Origin: Chloroflexota bacterium | Lineage (GTDB): Bacteria; Chloroflexota; Ktedonobacteria; Ktedonobacterales; Ktedonobacteraceae | Reading direction: 5' to 3' | DNA: 19,309 bases | NCBI GenBank assembly: GCA_005881495.1 | Contig: VBHI01000057.1 | Coordinates: forward strand, 1-19,309 | Part shown: positions 1 to 7,440 of the stretch, in pieces | Layout: each line of letters opens with the position of its first letter | How positions within the stretch are numbered: position 1 is the stretch's first letter | Translations under genes and position numbers: made by a program | The notes under the pieces: model-generated | What the model saw: the letters and a program-made list of their open reading frames with translations, nothing else | Database searches by the model: none | Told to the model about the DNA's origin: nothing

Positions 1-605
1 CCTATGTACACGCTCCCGTTGTAGATGGCTGGTGAGCTCCAGATGAAGTGGCTCGGTGAGGAACCTAACGAGGTATTCCAGATGATTTTCCCGGTGAGGG
101 CGTCCAAGGCATAAAAGTGGGCGTTCCCGCCACCGACAAAGAGCATCGAGCGCCCATTGATTGATGCCACAGTGGATGTGCTCGCCACACCGACGCTGAC
201 AGGATTGCAACTGGTATCCGTCGTTGTGCCCAACTGGTTCGTCCACACGTGAGCGTTGCTTAGATTCGTCGCGTGCTCATTACCCGCATCCCACGATCCC
301 CAATAGATCAGGTTATTGGCTTCCACGGGTTGGGTTGAGATGGCACCTGCCGCGGTGTGCGTCCAATGAAGAATCAGTTTACCAGCATTCCCCGGATTGA
401 TAATGGTCTCGGAACTGTTGTAGCCGCTGCGCCCATTGTCAGAAAGATAGGTCGGCCAGTCCCCTGTTGCCGCATAGGCAGTCAGTGTGGTGGAACCAAA
501 TATCATAATAAGAAGAGGGGCAAGTATTCCGATTATTGACCAATGCTTCACCTGCCGTTGCCACTTGCCCACATACTTCCCTGGTGTATTACTCTCGCGT
601 CTCAT
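1..605 (-). CDS. Secreted PQQ-type beta-propeller protein, C-terminus outside window
   Basis: The minus-strand frame opens at the ATG at 605 and runs off the left edge, so only about 201 codons are visible. The protein starts with a charged stretch rich in K and R (MRRESNTPGKYVGKW...), followed by a hydrophobic segment at about residues 25-45 and an AYA-A type signal peptidase site, so it is probably exported. The mature part begins ATGDWPTYLSDNGRSGYN, the usual opening of secreted PQQ-binding-like beta-propeller repeat proteins of soil Chloroflexota and Actinobacteria. Further on are blade-like motifs such as MLFVGGGNAHFYALDALTGK and the visible end FIWSSPAIYNGSVYI. An AGGA ribosome-binding site lies about 11 nt before the start. 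It lies 99 bp downstream of a second propeller gene on the same strand. Actual PQQ binding or enzyme activity cannot be told; this fold often serves only as a scaffold or binding surface. Confidence 0.85.
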   Translation of the reverse strand, partial: MRRESNTPGKYVGKWQRQVKHWSIIGILAPLLIMIFGSTTLTAYAATGDWPTYLSDNGRSGYNSSETIINPGNAGKLILHWTHTAAGAISTQPVEANNLIYWGSWDAGNEHATNLSNAHVWTNQLGTTTDTSCNPVSVGVASTSTVASINGRSMLFVGGGNAHFYALDALTGKIIWNTSLGSSPSHFIWSSPAIYNGSVYI

Positions 606-704
606 GATGCTACAATTCCTATCTAAGTTGTACTGTTCTACTTGTGTCATTACCAATAAAGGTCAGAGCATACGGCAATGCAAGATCTAGCGATCCTCAC
701 TTCA

Positions 705-2003
705 CTATGGGGCCACCGTGATTGGAGCATTGTTAAAAGGAACGCTGCTTGCAATCTGATAACTCCAAACCTGTGAACCACCAGTAGCGCTAAGAGCGTA
801 CACAAAGTTATTATTTGTGCCGACGTAGACAACATTCTTGTCCACCGCGAGCGGACTACCGATATACTTGTCTAACGGATGTCGCCAGCGCAAGGAGCCA
901 GTCGTAGCGTTGACGTTGAGGGCAATGATGGAGCCACTCGTACTGGTGGAATCAACAGAGGTATTGATCTTAAGGTTGTTAGTAACAGTGCTAACACTAC
1001 TGGCTACGCCAGCGTACAGCACCCCATTGACGACCTGGAGCGAGGTGTAAATCGCCCCTCCCGCGTTGTAGTGCCAGAGGCTTGAGCCAGTCTTAGCATC
1101 GAGTGCGTACACGTTGGTATCCTTTGACCCGACGTAGACCACCCCATTGGCAACGGCCGGTGCACCCGAAATCACGTCACTTATCTTCGCAGAGCGCCAG
1201 GTTTGCGTCCCATTTTTGGCGTTGAAAGCATACGCATAGCTATCCGTGGTGCCTGGCCCGCCTTGTTGAGTAATTGCCGAGGAAGCAATGTAGACCTCGC
1301 CATTGTCTACTTGTAGATTGGAGAAGATCTGGTCATTGATTTGCGAGCGCCAGACCTGTGCACCATTGGCAGCGTCGAGTGCAAACAGGTAGCTATGGTT
1401 TACATTATCGGATGCTTGTCCATAGACCACACCATTGACAATTACTGCAGTGCCCACATCGACTGCTGCTGTAGCTGAGGTCGCTGCACCTGTGCCAGTT
1501 GCCGCGTTATAGCGCCAAAGCTGCTTGCCGCTTTTGGCATCCAGTGCGTAGAGGTAGTTATTGCTTGAGCCGACATAGACGGTACCATTGACCACCACGG
1601 GAGACGATAAAACGGAACTCCCAGTCTGGTAGCTCCAGAGCTGCGACCCGGTGGCGGAGTTACGTGCATGGATGGAGCCGTCCCGTGAGCCGTAATAGAC
1701 GACGCCATCAGCCACGGTCGGTGGGGCAGGCATATGGCTCCCATCTATCTGCTGGTGCCAGATTAACGATCCACTTTTAGCATCAAGCTTGTACAAGATT
1801 CCATCGCCTGAGCCAACATAGACACCCAATTGCGAAGCTGATGCCAGGGAATGACTGCCGACAGCAGTTCTGCTCTGGCGTACAAGGTTCAAGGCGATAA
1901 CGAGGCTAATGACCAGGAGCGTGATGAATAAAATTGCTACTATGATGCCGATACGGCGTCGCGACGTTTGTCCTTCATGGAACTCTGGAACATTGCTCTT
2001 CAT
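705..2003 (-). CDS. Membrane-anchored eight-repeat PQQ-like beta-propeller
   Basis: 432 residues. A short cytoplasmic N-terminus with RRR at 15-17 precedes one transmembrane helix (about 18-40), giving an N-in, propeller-out topology. Eight blade repeats follow, of the form GxVYVGSxDGxLYALDAKSGxxLW. Examples start LGVYVGSGDG, GVVYYGSRDG, GTVYVGSSNN and GVVYVGSKDT, and the last is NVVYVGTNNN. Blades 4, 5 and 7 carry longer Ser/Thr/Asn-rich inserts. Eight W-ending blades fit a closed propeller of the quinoprotein-dehydrogenase/BamB-like type. No dehydrogenase catalytic region or haem c motif (CxxCH) is seen, so this is probably a binding or scaffold protein rather than a methanol-dehydrogenase-type enzyme. 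The ATG at 2003 has a GAGAAAGG ribosome-binding site about 10 nt upstream. The leader contains a perfect tandem 23-bp repeat (2094-2139) that may regulate it. Confidence 0.88.
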   Translation of the reverse strand: MKSNVPEFHEGQTSRRRIGIIVAILFITLLVISLVIALNLVRQSRTAVGSHSLASASQLGVYVGSGDGILYKLDAKSGSLIWHQQIDGSHMPAPPTVADGVVYYGSRDGSIHARNSATGSQLWSYQTGSSVLSSPVVVNGTVYVGSSNNYLYALDAKSGKQLWRYNAATGTGAATSATAAVDVGTAVIVNGVVYGQASDNVNHSYLFALDAANGAQVWRSQINDQIFSNLQVDNGEVYIASSAITQQGGPGTTDSYAYAFNAKNGTQTWRSAKISDVISGAPAVANGVVYVGSKDTNVYALDAKTGSSLWHYNAGGAIYTSLQVVNGVLYAGVASSVSTVTNNLKINTSVDSTSTSGSIIALNVNATTGSLRWRHPLDKYIGSPLAVDKNVVYVGTNNNFVYALSATGGSQVWSYQIASSVPFNNAPITVAP

Positions 2004-2093
2004 AACAAATTTACCTTTCTCGTTGGAGGTGGAATACTGTGGCAGAGATAATGCCTATTAGTTTCCTTTCGTTCAGTTCATCCCAATTACCAG

Positions 2094-2139
2094 TATTATA
2101 TAGTATAACGGTCATCTATTATATAGTATAACGGTCATC
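2094..2139. repeat. Perfect tandem duplication of a 23-bp unit, possible operator/promoter
   Basis: Two identical, directly abutting 23-bp units lie at 2094-2116 and 2117-2139. Each contains the dyad TTATA-TAG-TATAA followed by CGGTCATC. On the minus strand each unit also contains a TATAAT hexamer (2095-2100 and 2118-2123), which could be a -10 element about 90 bp upstream of the propeller gene start at 2003. No convincing TTGACA is placed correctly. Read as sequence, this is a duplicated AT-rich dyad of the kind bound by TetR/PadR-type regulators; the regulatory role is inferred. Confidence 0.7.
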
Positions 2140-2190
2140 GAACCAAAATCGGGAAACTTGGACGCTCCATTCTAGAACGAACCATTGTTT

Positions 2191-2308
2191 TTGGAGTTTA
2201 GACTCATTTGGTACGAAATGGCTTGCAGAATAGAACAAGGCCTTGCATAGCGAATACGGATGAAGCCGCTTCACACCTTATTTCCTAGGAATTTAGTCTA
2301 AACTCCAA
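2191..2308. mobile_element. 118-bp MITE-like element with terminal inverted repeats and target duplication
   Basis: The ends are perfect 14-bp inverted repeats: TTGGAGTTTAGACT at 2191-2204 and its complement at 2295-2308. With about five mismatches the similarity continues to roughly 29 bp on each side. The element is flanked directly by the 7-bp direct repeat ATTGTTT (2184-2190 and 2309-2315), as expected of a target-site duplication; the outermost 1-2 bp are ambiguous. There is no open frame inside, only small dyads such as TTCCTAGGAA and TGAAGC-C-GCTTCA. A non-autonomous transposable element moved by a transposase elsewhere in the genome is the simplest reading. The transposase family cannot be told from the ends alone. 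Confidence 0.72.
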
Positions 2309-2321
2309 ATTGTTTCATTGA

Positions 2322-2350
2322 CTTCTTAAGTCGAGGAAAATCTTAAGAAG
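2322..2350 (-). terminator. Perfect 9-bp stem-loop downstream of ygeW, weak terminator candidate
   Basis: CTTCTTAAG (2322-2330) and CTTAAGAAG (2342-2350) form a perfect 9-bp stem with an 11-nt loop. It lies about 130 bp past the ygeW stop. The stem is AT-rich and has no clean U-tract on the minus strand, so it may instead be an operator-like dyad, since each arm itself contains the palindrome CTTAAG. Confidence 0.3.
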
Positions 2351-2478
2351 CATATTATTAACCCCCTACTACAGTTTAATTCCCATCGGTCAGTTTGTCA
2401 ACAGGATAGGAAAAATAGTTGGCTGCTTGCGACTTGTTCTGGGTAGATTGAGTTTATAGTATTTCTAACTTTGTATGC

Positions 2479-3366
2479 CTATCTGCCACCCATCGTCAGA
2501 GCCATGATGGCATTTTGCGCGTGCATGCGGTTTTCGGCCTGGTCATAAACAACCGACTGAGGCCCGTCGATGACGGCGTCGGTGACTTCAATGCCGCGTT
2601 CGGCTGGGAGGCAGTGCATGTAGATGGCGTCTGCTTTTGCCAGGGACATACGACCCTCGTCACAGATCCAGCGCTCGTAGCGGCGGATGGTTTCCGCCAT
2701 CTTTGACTCCTCCTTGATGGCGACCAGCGGGCCCCAGCTCTTGGGATAGACGACATCGGCATTGTAAAAGGCTTCATCCATGTCGTTGACAATCTTGAAG
2801 CTGCCCCCGGCGTTCCGTGCATTATCTTCGGCGTTCTGTAGTATTTCTGGCATCAGCTCAAACTCGGGAGGGTGCGCGAGCGTGACATCCGCACCAAATT
2901 GCGTGAAGAGTTCGATGACCGACTGCGGCAGAGACAGCGGCTTGGTGTAGGATTTGGCATAGGCCCAGGACATGACGACTTTTTTCCCCTGTAGACTGCC
3001 TTTTTTCTCGATACAGGTCATGAGATCAGCCACAGCCTGGCAGGGATGGTACATGTCACATTGCATATTGATGACGGGGATACGCGCATGCTCGGCGACG
3101 TCGCGGATGTATTTGTTGCCATCGCCCCAGTCGCAGTGGCGGATGGCAATGCCGTGCCCATAGGAGGAAAGGATTTTGCCGATTTCTTTGGGTGTATCAC
3201 CGTGAGAGATTTGCATTTTATCGGGTTCAAGAAAAATAGCGTGGCCGCCAAGGCGCGTCATACCTGCCTCAAAGGAGTTACGGGTACGCGTTGAGGAGAA
3301 GAAGAAGAGCATGAAGAGGGTTTTGTCCTTGAGCAGGCGCGAGGGGAGATCGAGGCCCCATTTCAT
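2479..3366 (-). CDS. ygeW: YgeW-type carbamoyltransferase, N-terminal coding lacks a start codon
   Basis: A transcarbamylase of the ornithine/aspartate carbamoyltransferase superfamily, YgeW branch, which in purine-degradation clusters is thought to pass a carbamoyl group to phosphate for carbamate kinase. Seen from the ATG at 3366 (295 aa): carbamoyl-phosphate loop SSTRTRNSFEAG, HGDTPKEIGKILS, the INMQCDMYHPCQAVADLMT segment (HPxQ-type motif), KKVVMSWAYAKSYTKPLSLPQS, GADVTLAHPPEF, DVVYPKSWGP and YMHCLPAERG (HCLP). The last two are hallmarks of the YgeW group. The same frame continues open upstream and encodes the family N-terminus KTNLRGRDFISTQEWTREEL (about 3400-3459) without any in-frame ATG, GTG or TTG. 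The true gene start therefore appears lost, and the 3366 ATG would drop about 31 residues of the first domain. The frame overlaps carbamate kinase upstream. Identity is good; functional state is doubtful. Confidence 0.85.
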   Translation of the reverse strand: MKWGLDLPSRLLKDKTLFMLFFFSSTRTRNSFEAGMTRLGGHAIFLEPDKMQISHGDTPKEIGKILSSYGHGIAIRHCDWGDGNKYIRDVAEHARIPVINMQCDMYHPCQAVADLMTCIEKKGSLQGKKVVMSWAYAKSYTKPLSLPQSVIELFTQFGADVTLAHPPEFELMPEILQNAEDNARNAGGSFKIVNDMDEAFYNADVVYPKSWGPLVAIKEESKMAETIRRYERWICDEGRMSLAKADAIYMHCLPAERGIEVTDAVIDGPQSVVYDQAENRMHAQNAIMALTMGGR

Positions 3367-4331
3367 TTTGAGGTCAAAGGCGAGGTGCAGGACTGTTTCC
3401 AGTTCTTCTCTGGTCCATTCCTGGGTGCTGATAAAGTCTCTACCACGAAGATTTGTTTTCCGGCCTGGCCACCTAGTTCGAGATAGTTGATGATAGCTCG
3501 TACTTTGGGTCCCATACTCCCTTTGGCGAAGTGTCCTTTGTCGTAGTATAGTTTGGCCTCGCTGAGCGTAATAGTATCCAGGTCCTGCTCGTTGGGTTTA
3601 TTGTAATTGAGAGAGGCCTTCTCCACGGCTGTCGATATGAGCAGGAGGTCGGCATTCAACCTGGCAGCGAGAAGGCTGGAGGCCAGATCTTTGTCGATGA
3701 CGCCTTCAACACCGGATAGATTGCCTTCCTCGTCTCGTACCACGGGAATGCCACCACCGCCAACGGCCACGACAATAAAACCATGCTTAATAAGAGTTTC
3801 TATAGCGGCGCGTTCGATGATCTCCTGGGGTTGGGGCGATGGTACAACGCGTCGCCAGCCGCGGCCCGCATCTTCGACCATGGTCCATCCTTCGTGCGCC
3901 ATCTTGGCTTTTGCTTCATCCTCTTTATAGAAAGAGCCAATGGGCTTACTAGGATTCTGCATTGCCGGGTCATTGCGGTCGACCAGCACCTGAGTAACCA
4001 CAGTGACGCATTGGCGCTGAATGTCACGGTGCAGAAATTCGTTGTGCAGCGCCTGCTGAATCATGTAGCCAATAGAGCCCTGGGTATCCGCACCGCAGGA
4101 GTCAAGCGGTACGGTATGGAGCAGGTTGCGAGCGTATTCCGAGCGCAGCAGGATAAAGCCGACTTGCGGGCCGTTGCCATGAGTGATGACGACATTCCAG
4201 CCCTGGGCAATCATTTCGGCAATGTGTACGGCGGTCTCACGAACAGCGGCGAATTGATCAGGGACGCTCTTATGAGCTTCATCTTTGATAAGGGAGTTGC
4301 CGCCAATGGCAACTACAGCTAGTTTACTCAT
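3363..4331 (-). CDS. Carbamate kinase with altered C-terminus
   Basis: Amino-acid kinase family enzyme that makes ATP from carbamoyl phosphate, the energy-yielding last step of the purine/urate branch. The ATG at 4331 is chosen because it overlaps the ygeY stop as ATGA, has GGAGG 6 nt upstream, and starts MSKLAVVAIGGNSLI like the family; a longer upstream frame is antisense-like junk inside ygeY. Motifs: IGGNSLI, THGNGPQVG, LDSCGADTQGSIGYMIQQAL, EDAGRGWRRVV, VAVGGGGIPVV, GVIDKDLASSLLAARL and FAKGSMGPKVRA. The family normally ends about 35 residues after the last motif with a strand and a GKxGTxI tail. Here, after YLELGG, the frame reads QAGKQIFVVE... and then about 28 codons that are out-of-frame ygeW sequence. 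About 16 codons of the normal C-terminal segment look deleted. The catalytic core is intact; stability of the product is uncertain. Confidence 0.88.
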   Translation of the reverse strand: MSKLAVVAIGGNSLIKDEAHKSVPDQFAAVRETAVHIAEMIAQGWNVVITHGNGPQVGFILLRSEYARNLLHTVPLDSCGADTQGSIGYMIQQALHNEFLHRDIQRQCVTVVTQVLVDRNDPAMQNPSKPIGSFYKEDEAKAKMAHEGWTMVEDAGRGWRRVVPSPQPQEIIERAAIETLIKHGFIVVAVGGGGIPVVRDEEGNLSGVEGVIDKDLASSLLAARLNADLLLISTAVEKASLNYNKPNEQDLDTITLSEAKLYYDKGHFAKGSMGPKVRAIINYLELGGQAGKQIFVVETLSAPRNGPEKNWKQSCTSPLTSK

Positions 4332-5536
4332 TTTGCCTCCAGGAAAAGCGGGAGCATTGCGTAGAAAGTGGCGCATTGGACTACTTCGGCGGCGGGCACC
4401 TGGTCGAGGACAGTGTGCGCCCAGTGTTCTTCGCCTGGACCAAAGCCGATGGTTGGGATACCGGCCTTGCCCATCCAATAGGTAGCGTTGGTCGAGAAAA
4501 CCCATTTGCCAGTCTTTGCCGGACGGCCATAGCAACTTTCAAAGGTGGATTTGCCTGCCTGTACATAGGGGTGGTCTTCCGGCAAAGACCAGGCTGGGAA
4601 GATTTTTTCTACCGGGAAGATAAAGCCAGTATAGCTTGGCAACGCGTACATTGGCACAACTATCTCAGCCAGGTGCGTGTTGGGCAGGGCATGCAGTTCG
4701 TTCAGCACGACTTCTTTCGTCTCTGCCGGGTGCATACGACGGTCAATATAGATGTTGCACTCATCGGGGACGGCATTGAGCGAGGCGGTGCGTGTGCTGA
4801 TATTGGTCACGGTGATAGAGCCTGGGCCAAAGAATGGATCGGGACGGCTCTTCAGTTCCTGGTGCAGTTGCTGTACTCCCTGGATAAAGGGAATGGCTTT
4901 GTAGAGGGCGTTATCTCCGCGTTCGGGGGCACTGGCATGGCAACTGCGCCCCTTGAAAGTGACGCTGATCTCGGTACGCCCGCGATGGCCGCGATAGATG
5001 TCCATCCCGGTTGATTCGCCAATGACGACATAATCAGGGCGTATACTTTCATGTTCGACCAATGCGTTACCGGAGATGCCATCGCACCATTCTTCCATGT
5101 TGCCAAAATAATAGAGCGTCCAGTCCTTTGCCAGACCCAGCGCTTTCAGCGTTGCCATGGCATAGATCATAGGAGGTGTCGAGCATTTTTCGTCGCCCGC
5201 ACCAAGGCCATAGATGATGCCATTTTCGACCTTGCCTTTGAAGGGGTCCCACTGCCACTGGCTGGCATCGGCAATACTGACTGTATCGATATGGCTGTCA
5301 TAGAGCAAGGTATGAGGGCCATTGCCGATGCGTCCCAGGATATTGCCCATGGAATCGCGGCGCACCTCGTCGAAGCCGAGGTCAGCCATGCGAGCACCGA
5401 CAGCATCGCCAACCGGGCCAATCTGGCTGTCAAAGCTGGGGATGGCTATCATGTCGCGCAGGAACTGAATGATGGCGTCGTGGTGCTGTGCCAGTTCCTG
5501 TTGCACAGCGGCTTGCGCTTCACTTAGATTTTTCAT
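4328..5536 (-). CDS. ygeY: YgeY-family M20 metallohydrolase
   Basis: 402 aa, of normal length for the YgeY (selenium-metabolism-linked hydrolase) branch of M20 zinc peptidases/deacylases. Metal-site motifs in order: YDSHIDTV (H82, D84), GLGAGDEKC (D115), MEEWCDG (E148/E149, general base and ligand), IGESTGMDIYRGHRGR, GRSCHASAPERGDNA in the dimerisation domain, and FGPGEEHWAHT (C-terminal His ligand). In urate/purine clusters this enzyme is assigned a hydrolytic step on the ring-opened ureido intermediates; the exact substrate is not shown by sequence. The ATG at 5536 has AGGAG and AAGGA upstream and overlaps the TGA that ends the ygfK remnant. Its own TGA overlaps the carbamate kinase ATG (ATGA), so translational coupling is expected. 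Confidence 0.9.
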   Translation of the reverse strand: MKNLSEAQAAVQQELAQHHDAIIQFLRDMIAIPSFDSQIGPVGDAVGARMADLGFDEVRRDSMGNILGRIGNGPHTLLYDSHIDTVSIADASQWQWDPFKGKVENGIIYGLGAGDEKCSTPPMIYAMATLKALGLAKDWTLYYFGNMEEWCDGISGNALVEHESIRPDYVVIGESTGMDIYRGHRGRTEISVTFKGRSCHASAPERGDNALYKAIPFIQGVQQLHQELKSRPDPFFGPGSITVTNISTRTASLNAVPDECNIYIDRRMHPAETKEVVLNELHALPNTHLAEIVVPMYALPSYTGFIFPVEKIFPAWSLPEDHPYVQAGKSTFESCYGRPAKTGKWVFSTNATYWMGKAGIPTIGFGPGEEHWAHTVLDQVPAAEVVQCATFYAMLPLFLEAK

Positions 5537-5870
5537 TCCTTTTCTCCTATATATATGCCGATGTTGGTAGCGTCGATACAGGGACGATTGATGATAAGTT
5601 CGTCAAGTATCTGGATAGTTTTCATTTCGATATACGAGAACCGCCAAGCCAGGCCAATACCAGATTTTGCGCAAGTTGATCCTGCGGACCGGCAGCAGGT
5701 CCAAGTGGAGTTCCTGCGGGCAGCCCATGGAAACGCGTGCTAAGAACCACATCTGCGGAGCCGCGATACATTTCTTTTAGCGGCAGGTCATAGATTGTTT
5801 GCTGGCGCTGCGGTTCGTAGTAGGCTCGTTTGAGTAGATTGGAAAACGGAGCGGGAACCAGGTCCGGCAT
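5533..5870 (-). pseudogene. ygfK: Truncated, frameshifted ygfK remnant
   Basis: From the ATG at 5870, behind an excellent GAGGAGGA site, the frame encodes MPDLVPAPFSNLLKRAYYE, then TPLGPAAGPQDQLAQNLVL and AWLGGSR. That is the start of YgfK, the large (about 1000 aa) iron-sulphur flavoprotein labelled putative selenate reductase subunit in E. coli. At about 5634 the frame is broken and stops at 5622-5624. In the neighbouring frame the homology resumes as YIEMKTIQILDELIINRPCI, then DATNIG, matching the YgfK continuation (IELKTVQIL...PCIDA), so one nucleotide has been lost. The resumed frame ends IYIGEKE-stop at 5533-5535, overlapping the ygeY ATG. About 110 of about 1000 codons remain; nearly all of the dihydropyrimidine-dehydrogenase-like flavin and Fe-S regions are gone. 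TGA here is not a plausible selenocysteine codon because the residues after it do not match the family. Confidence 0.82.
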
Positions 5871-5874
5871 AGTT

Positions 5875-5882
5875 TCCTCCTC
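5875..5882 (-). promoter_or_regulatory. Strong ribosome-binding site of the ygfK remnant
   Basis: The minus strand reads GAGGAGGA about 4-5 nt before the ATG at 5870. This fixes the start of the remnant and rejects the longer open frame reaching to 6173, whose first part is only antisense to the ssnA end and intergenic repeat. Confidence 0.7.
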
Positions 5883-5970
5883 ATATTTGGTATTGAACAG
5901 GTCGATGTATTTACGAGTTTTGCCCCACCCCCCGTCTCTCAAGAGTAGGTATTTTGTGAAACGAGCAGGG

Positions 5971-6042
5971 AAGCGGGTTCGCCCCTGCCCCCCATGGGCG
6001 ACGCAAGCGTCCCCACTCCACTCCACACCTCTCCCGCCCCTA
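5971..6042. repeat. GTAGGGGC-head palindromic repeat at the ssnA stop
   Basis: Downstream of ssnA the minus strand reads TAGGGGCGGGAGAGGTGTGG and continues into the dyad GACGCTTGCGTC (hairpin arms around 5997-6012), followed by a second dyad of GGGGCGAACCCGC type (about 5971-5990). The head of the element supplies the TAG stop of ssnA (6040-6042). A sister copy lies at 7536-7601. The remainder of the 5871-6039 spacer shows no gene. Confidence 0.7.
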
Positions 6043-7410
6043 CATTCTGTGCCAGAGGGCTTGTGAGAGCTCGCGGGCGCGGGCGTGAATGCGCGCTTCA
6101 TCGACGGTAAGCAGCTGGCGATTGCGCATGAGCCAGCGACCGGCAACCATGGTCGAGTTAACGTGGTGCCCATCTATGCCAAAGATCAGGTGCCAGGGGA
6201 AGTTGCCACTGCTGAGCGGCGTCGGCGGCAGGTAATCAAGCAGCACAAGATCGGCGGCGCTGCCTATACTCAACGCGCCAAGTTTAGGGAAAGTTGCGCT
6301 GAATGGGCTGAAGACGGACTGCATGATGCGGGCGTTATGCTGGAAGGCCATATTCAGGACCAGGTCGCCAGGCATGACTCGTGGATCGGCCAGCGCGAGC
6401 TTGTGGAGCAGGTAGGCCGCCTTCATCTCCTGCATCATGTTCATACTGAAGCCGTCATTGCCAAGGCCGACATTGACTCCTGCTCGTACCATCTCTTCGA
6501 CAGGGGAGCGGCCTACAGCGTTGTTCATATTTGAGCGTGGATTATGGACGCTATGTGTGTGAGTTTCTGCCAGGCGGGCAATTTCTCCGCTATTGACGTG
6601 GACACAGTGAGCGGCTATGCTGCGAGGTCCTAAAATATGGTTGGCTTCGAGACGATCAGCCACGCGCATGTTGTACTGACCAATGCTGTCGTTTTCGTCC
6701 GAGACATCTTCCGCTACGTGAATGTGGAAGCCTACGCCTGAGTCGGCACCACCGGCGGCACAACGTTCAAGCGTTGCCGGGCTAAGGGTAAAGGAGGCGT
6801 GGAGACCGTAGCTGGCAGCGATCATACCTGCCTCAGCCTGTTGTTTGCGCGTGGTGCGGAGCGAACGGATAAAACGCTCGTTCTCGATAATGCCAGCAGC
6901 GGTGACGGCGCTACCATCGCGGTCAGAGACCTCATAAGCAAGGCAGGCGCGGATACCGGCCTGCTCGACAGCACCGGCGATGACCTCGAGGCTGCCTTCG
7001 ATGGCGTTCGGGCTGGCGTGATGATCGACGACGCAGGTTGTGCCGAGACGGATGGCATCGGCCAGGAACATTTCCGCGCTGGCGCGAGTGTCCTCCAGAG
7101 TCAGGAGCTTATCCAGGCGCCACCAGAGACGCTCGAGAATTTCGGGAAAGTTACGGGGAGCTTCACCGGGAATAGCCATGCCACGAGCAAAGGCGCCGTA
7201 AAAATGGGTGTGCGCGCAGAGGAAACCGGGCACGATGAGGCCGCCGTTGGCATCGACGTATTGGGCATGGGGATGCTGCCGGTGCAGTGCAGTATCGGAG
7301 CCGATGGCGGCGATGCGGTCATTTTGGACGAGGACGGCGCCCTGTTCGATGAGCCGGTTATCGTTGCCAAGGGTGACGACGGTTCCGTTGCCGATGAGGA
7401 TGTCTGTCAA
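6040..7410 (-). CDS. ssnA: SsnA-type amidohydrolase
   Basis: Metal-dependent amidohydrolase of the SsnA/chlorohydrolase-guanine deaminase group, 456 aa from TTG 7410. Signature sites: PGFLCAHTHFYG (H67xH69), LWWRLDKLLTLED, CVVDHHASP (typical SsnA motif), GFHIHVAED, AAHCVHVN and GLGNDGFSMNM (catalytic Asp). These cover the four His and the Asp of the mononuclear site. SsnA is a constant member of the xdhD-ygfK-ygeWY purine clusters and is required for urate breakdown in gut bacteria; it probably opens a purine-derived ring or deaminates an intermediate. TTG 7410 is chosen because AGGAAGGA lies 10 nt upstream and the product then starts MTDILIGNGTVVTLG like the family. A TTG at 7458 would translate through the hairpin region with no ribosome site. 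Its stop codon lies in a repeat. Confidence 0.88.
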   Translation of the reverse strand: MTDILIGNGTVVTLGNDNRLIEQGAVLVQNDRIAAIGSDTALHRQHPHAQYVDANGGLIVPGFLCAHTHFYGAFARGMAIPGEAPRNFPEILERLWWRLDKLLTLEDTRASAEMFLADAIRLGTTCVVDHHASPNAIEGSLEVIAGAVEQAGIRACLAYEVSDRDGSAVTAAGIIENERFIRSLRTTRKQQAEAGMIAASYGLHASFTLSPATLERCAAGGADSGVGFHIHVAEDVSDENDSIGQYNMRVADRLEANHILGPRSIAAHCVHVNSGEIARLAETHTHSVHNPRSNMNNAVGRSPVEEMVRAGVNVGLGNDGFSMNMMQEMKAAYLLHKLALADPRVMPGDLVLNMAFQHNARIMQSVFSPFSATFPKLGALSIGSAADLVLLDYLPPTPLSSGNFPWHLIFGIDGHHVNSTMVAGRWLMRNRQLLTVDEARIHARARELSQALWHRM

Positions 7411-7420
7411 TGGTGTACCA

Positions 7421-7428
7421 TCCTTCCT
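7421..7428 (-). promoter_or_regulatory. Ribosome-binding site that fixes the ssnA TTG start
   Basis: The minus strand reads AGGAAGGA, 10 nt before TTG at 7410. No comparable site precedes the TTG at 7458. Confidence 0.6.
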
Positions 7429-7440
7429 GTTGAAAGTGGT

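Noticed and set aside
3783..4322. Plus-strand 179-codon frame opposite carbamate kinase
   Set aside because: It is complementary to conserved kinase motifs, with no ribosome site or domain; a shadow of codon bias.
4332..4535. Carbamate kinase extended to an ATG at 4535
   Set aside because: The extra residues are out-of-frame ygeY sequence. The ATG at 4331 overlaps the ygeY stop and gives the exact family N-terminus.
4376..5014. Plus-strand 212-codon frame opposite ygeY
   Set aside because: It lies wholly antisense to a well-supported ygeY with intact motifs and has no recognisable domain.
5622..5624. TGA in ygfK as a possible selenocysteine codon (YgfK is selenium-linked)
   Set aside because: Residues after the TGA in that frame do not match YgfK. 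The homology continues in another frame across the site, so it is a frameshift.
5622..6173. Minus-strand open frame of 183 codons starting at 6173
   Set aside because: Its first 100 codons run across the ssnA 3' end and a GC-rich repeat with no family resemblance. The real coding begins at ATG 5870 behind GAGGAGGA.
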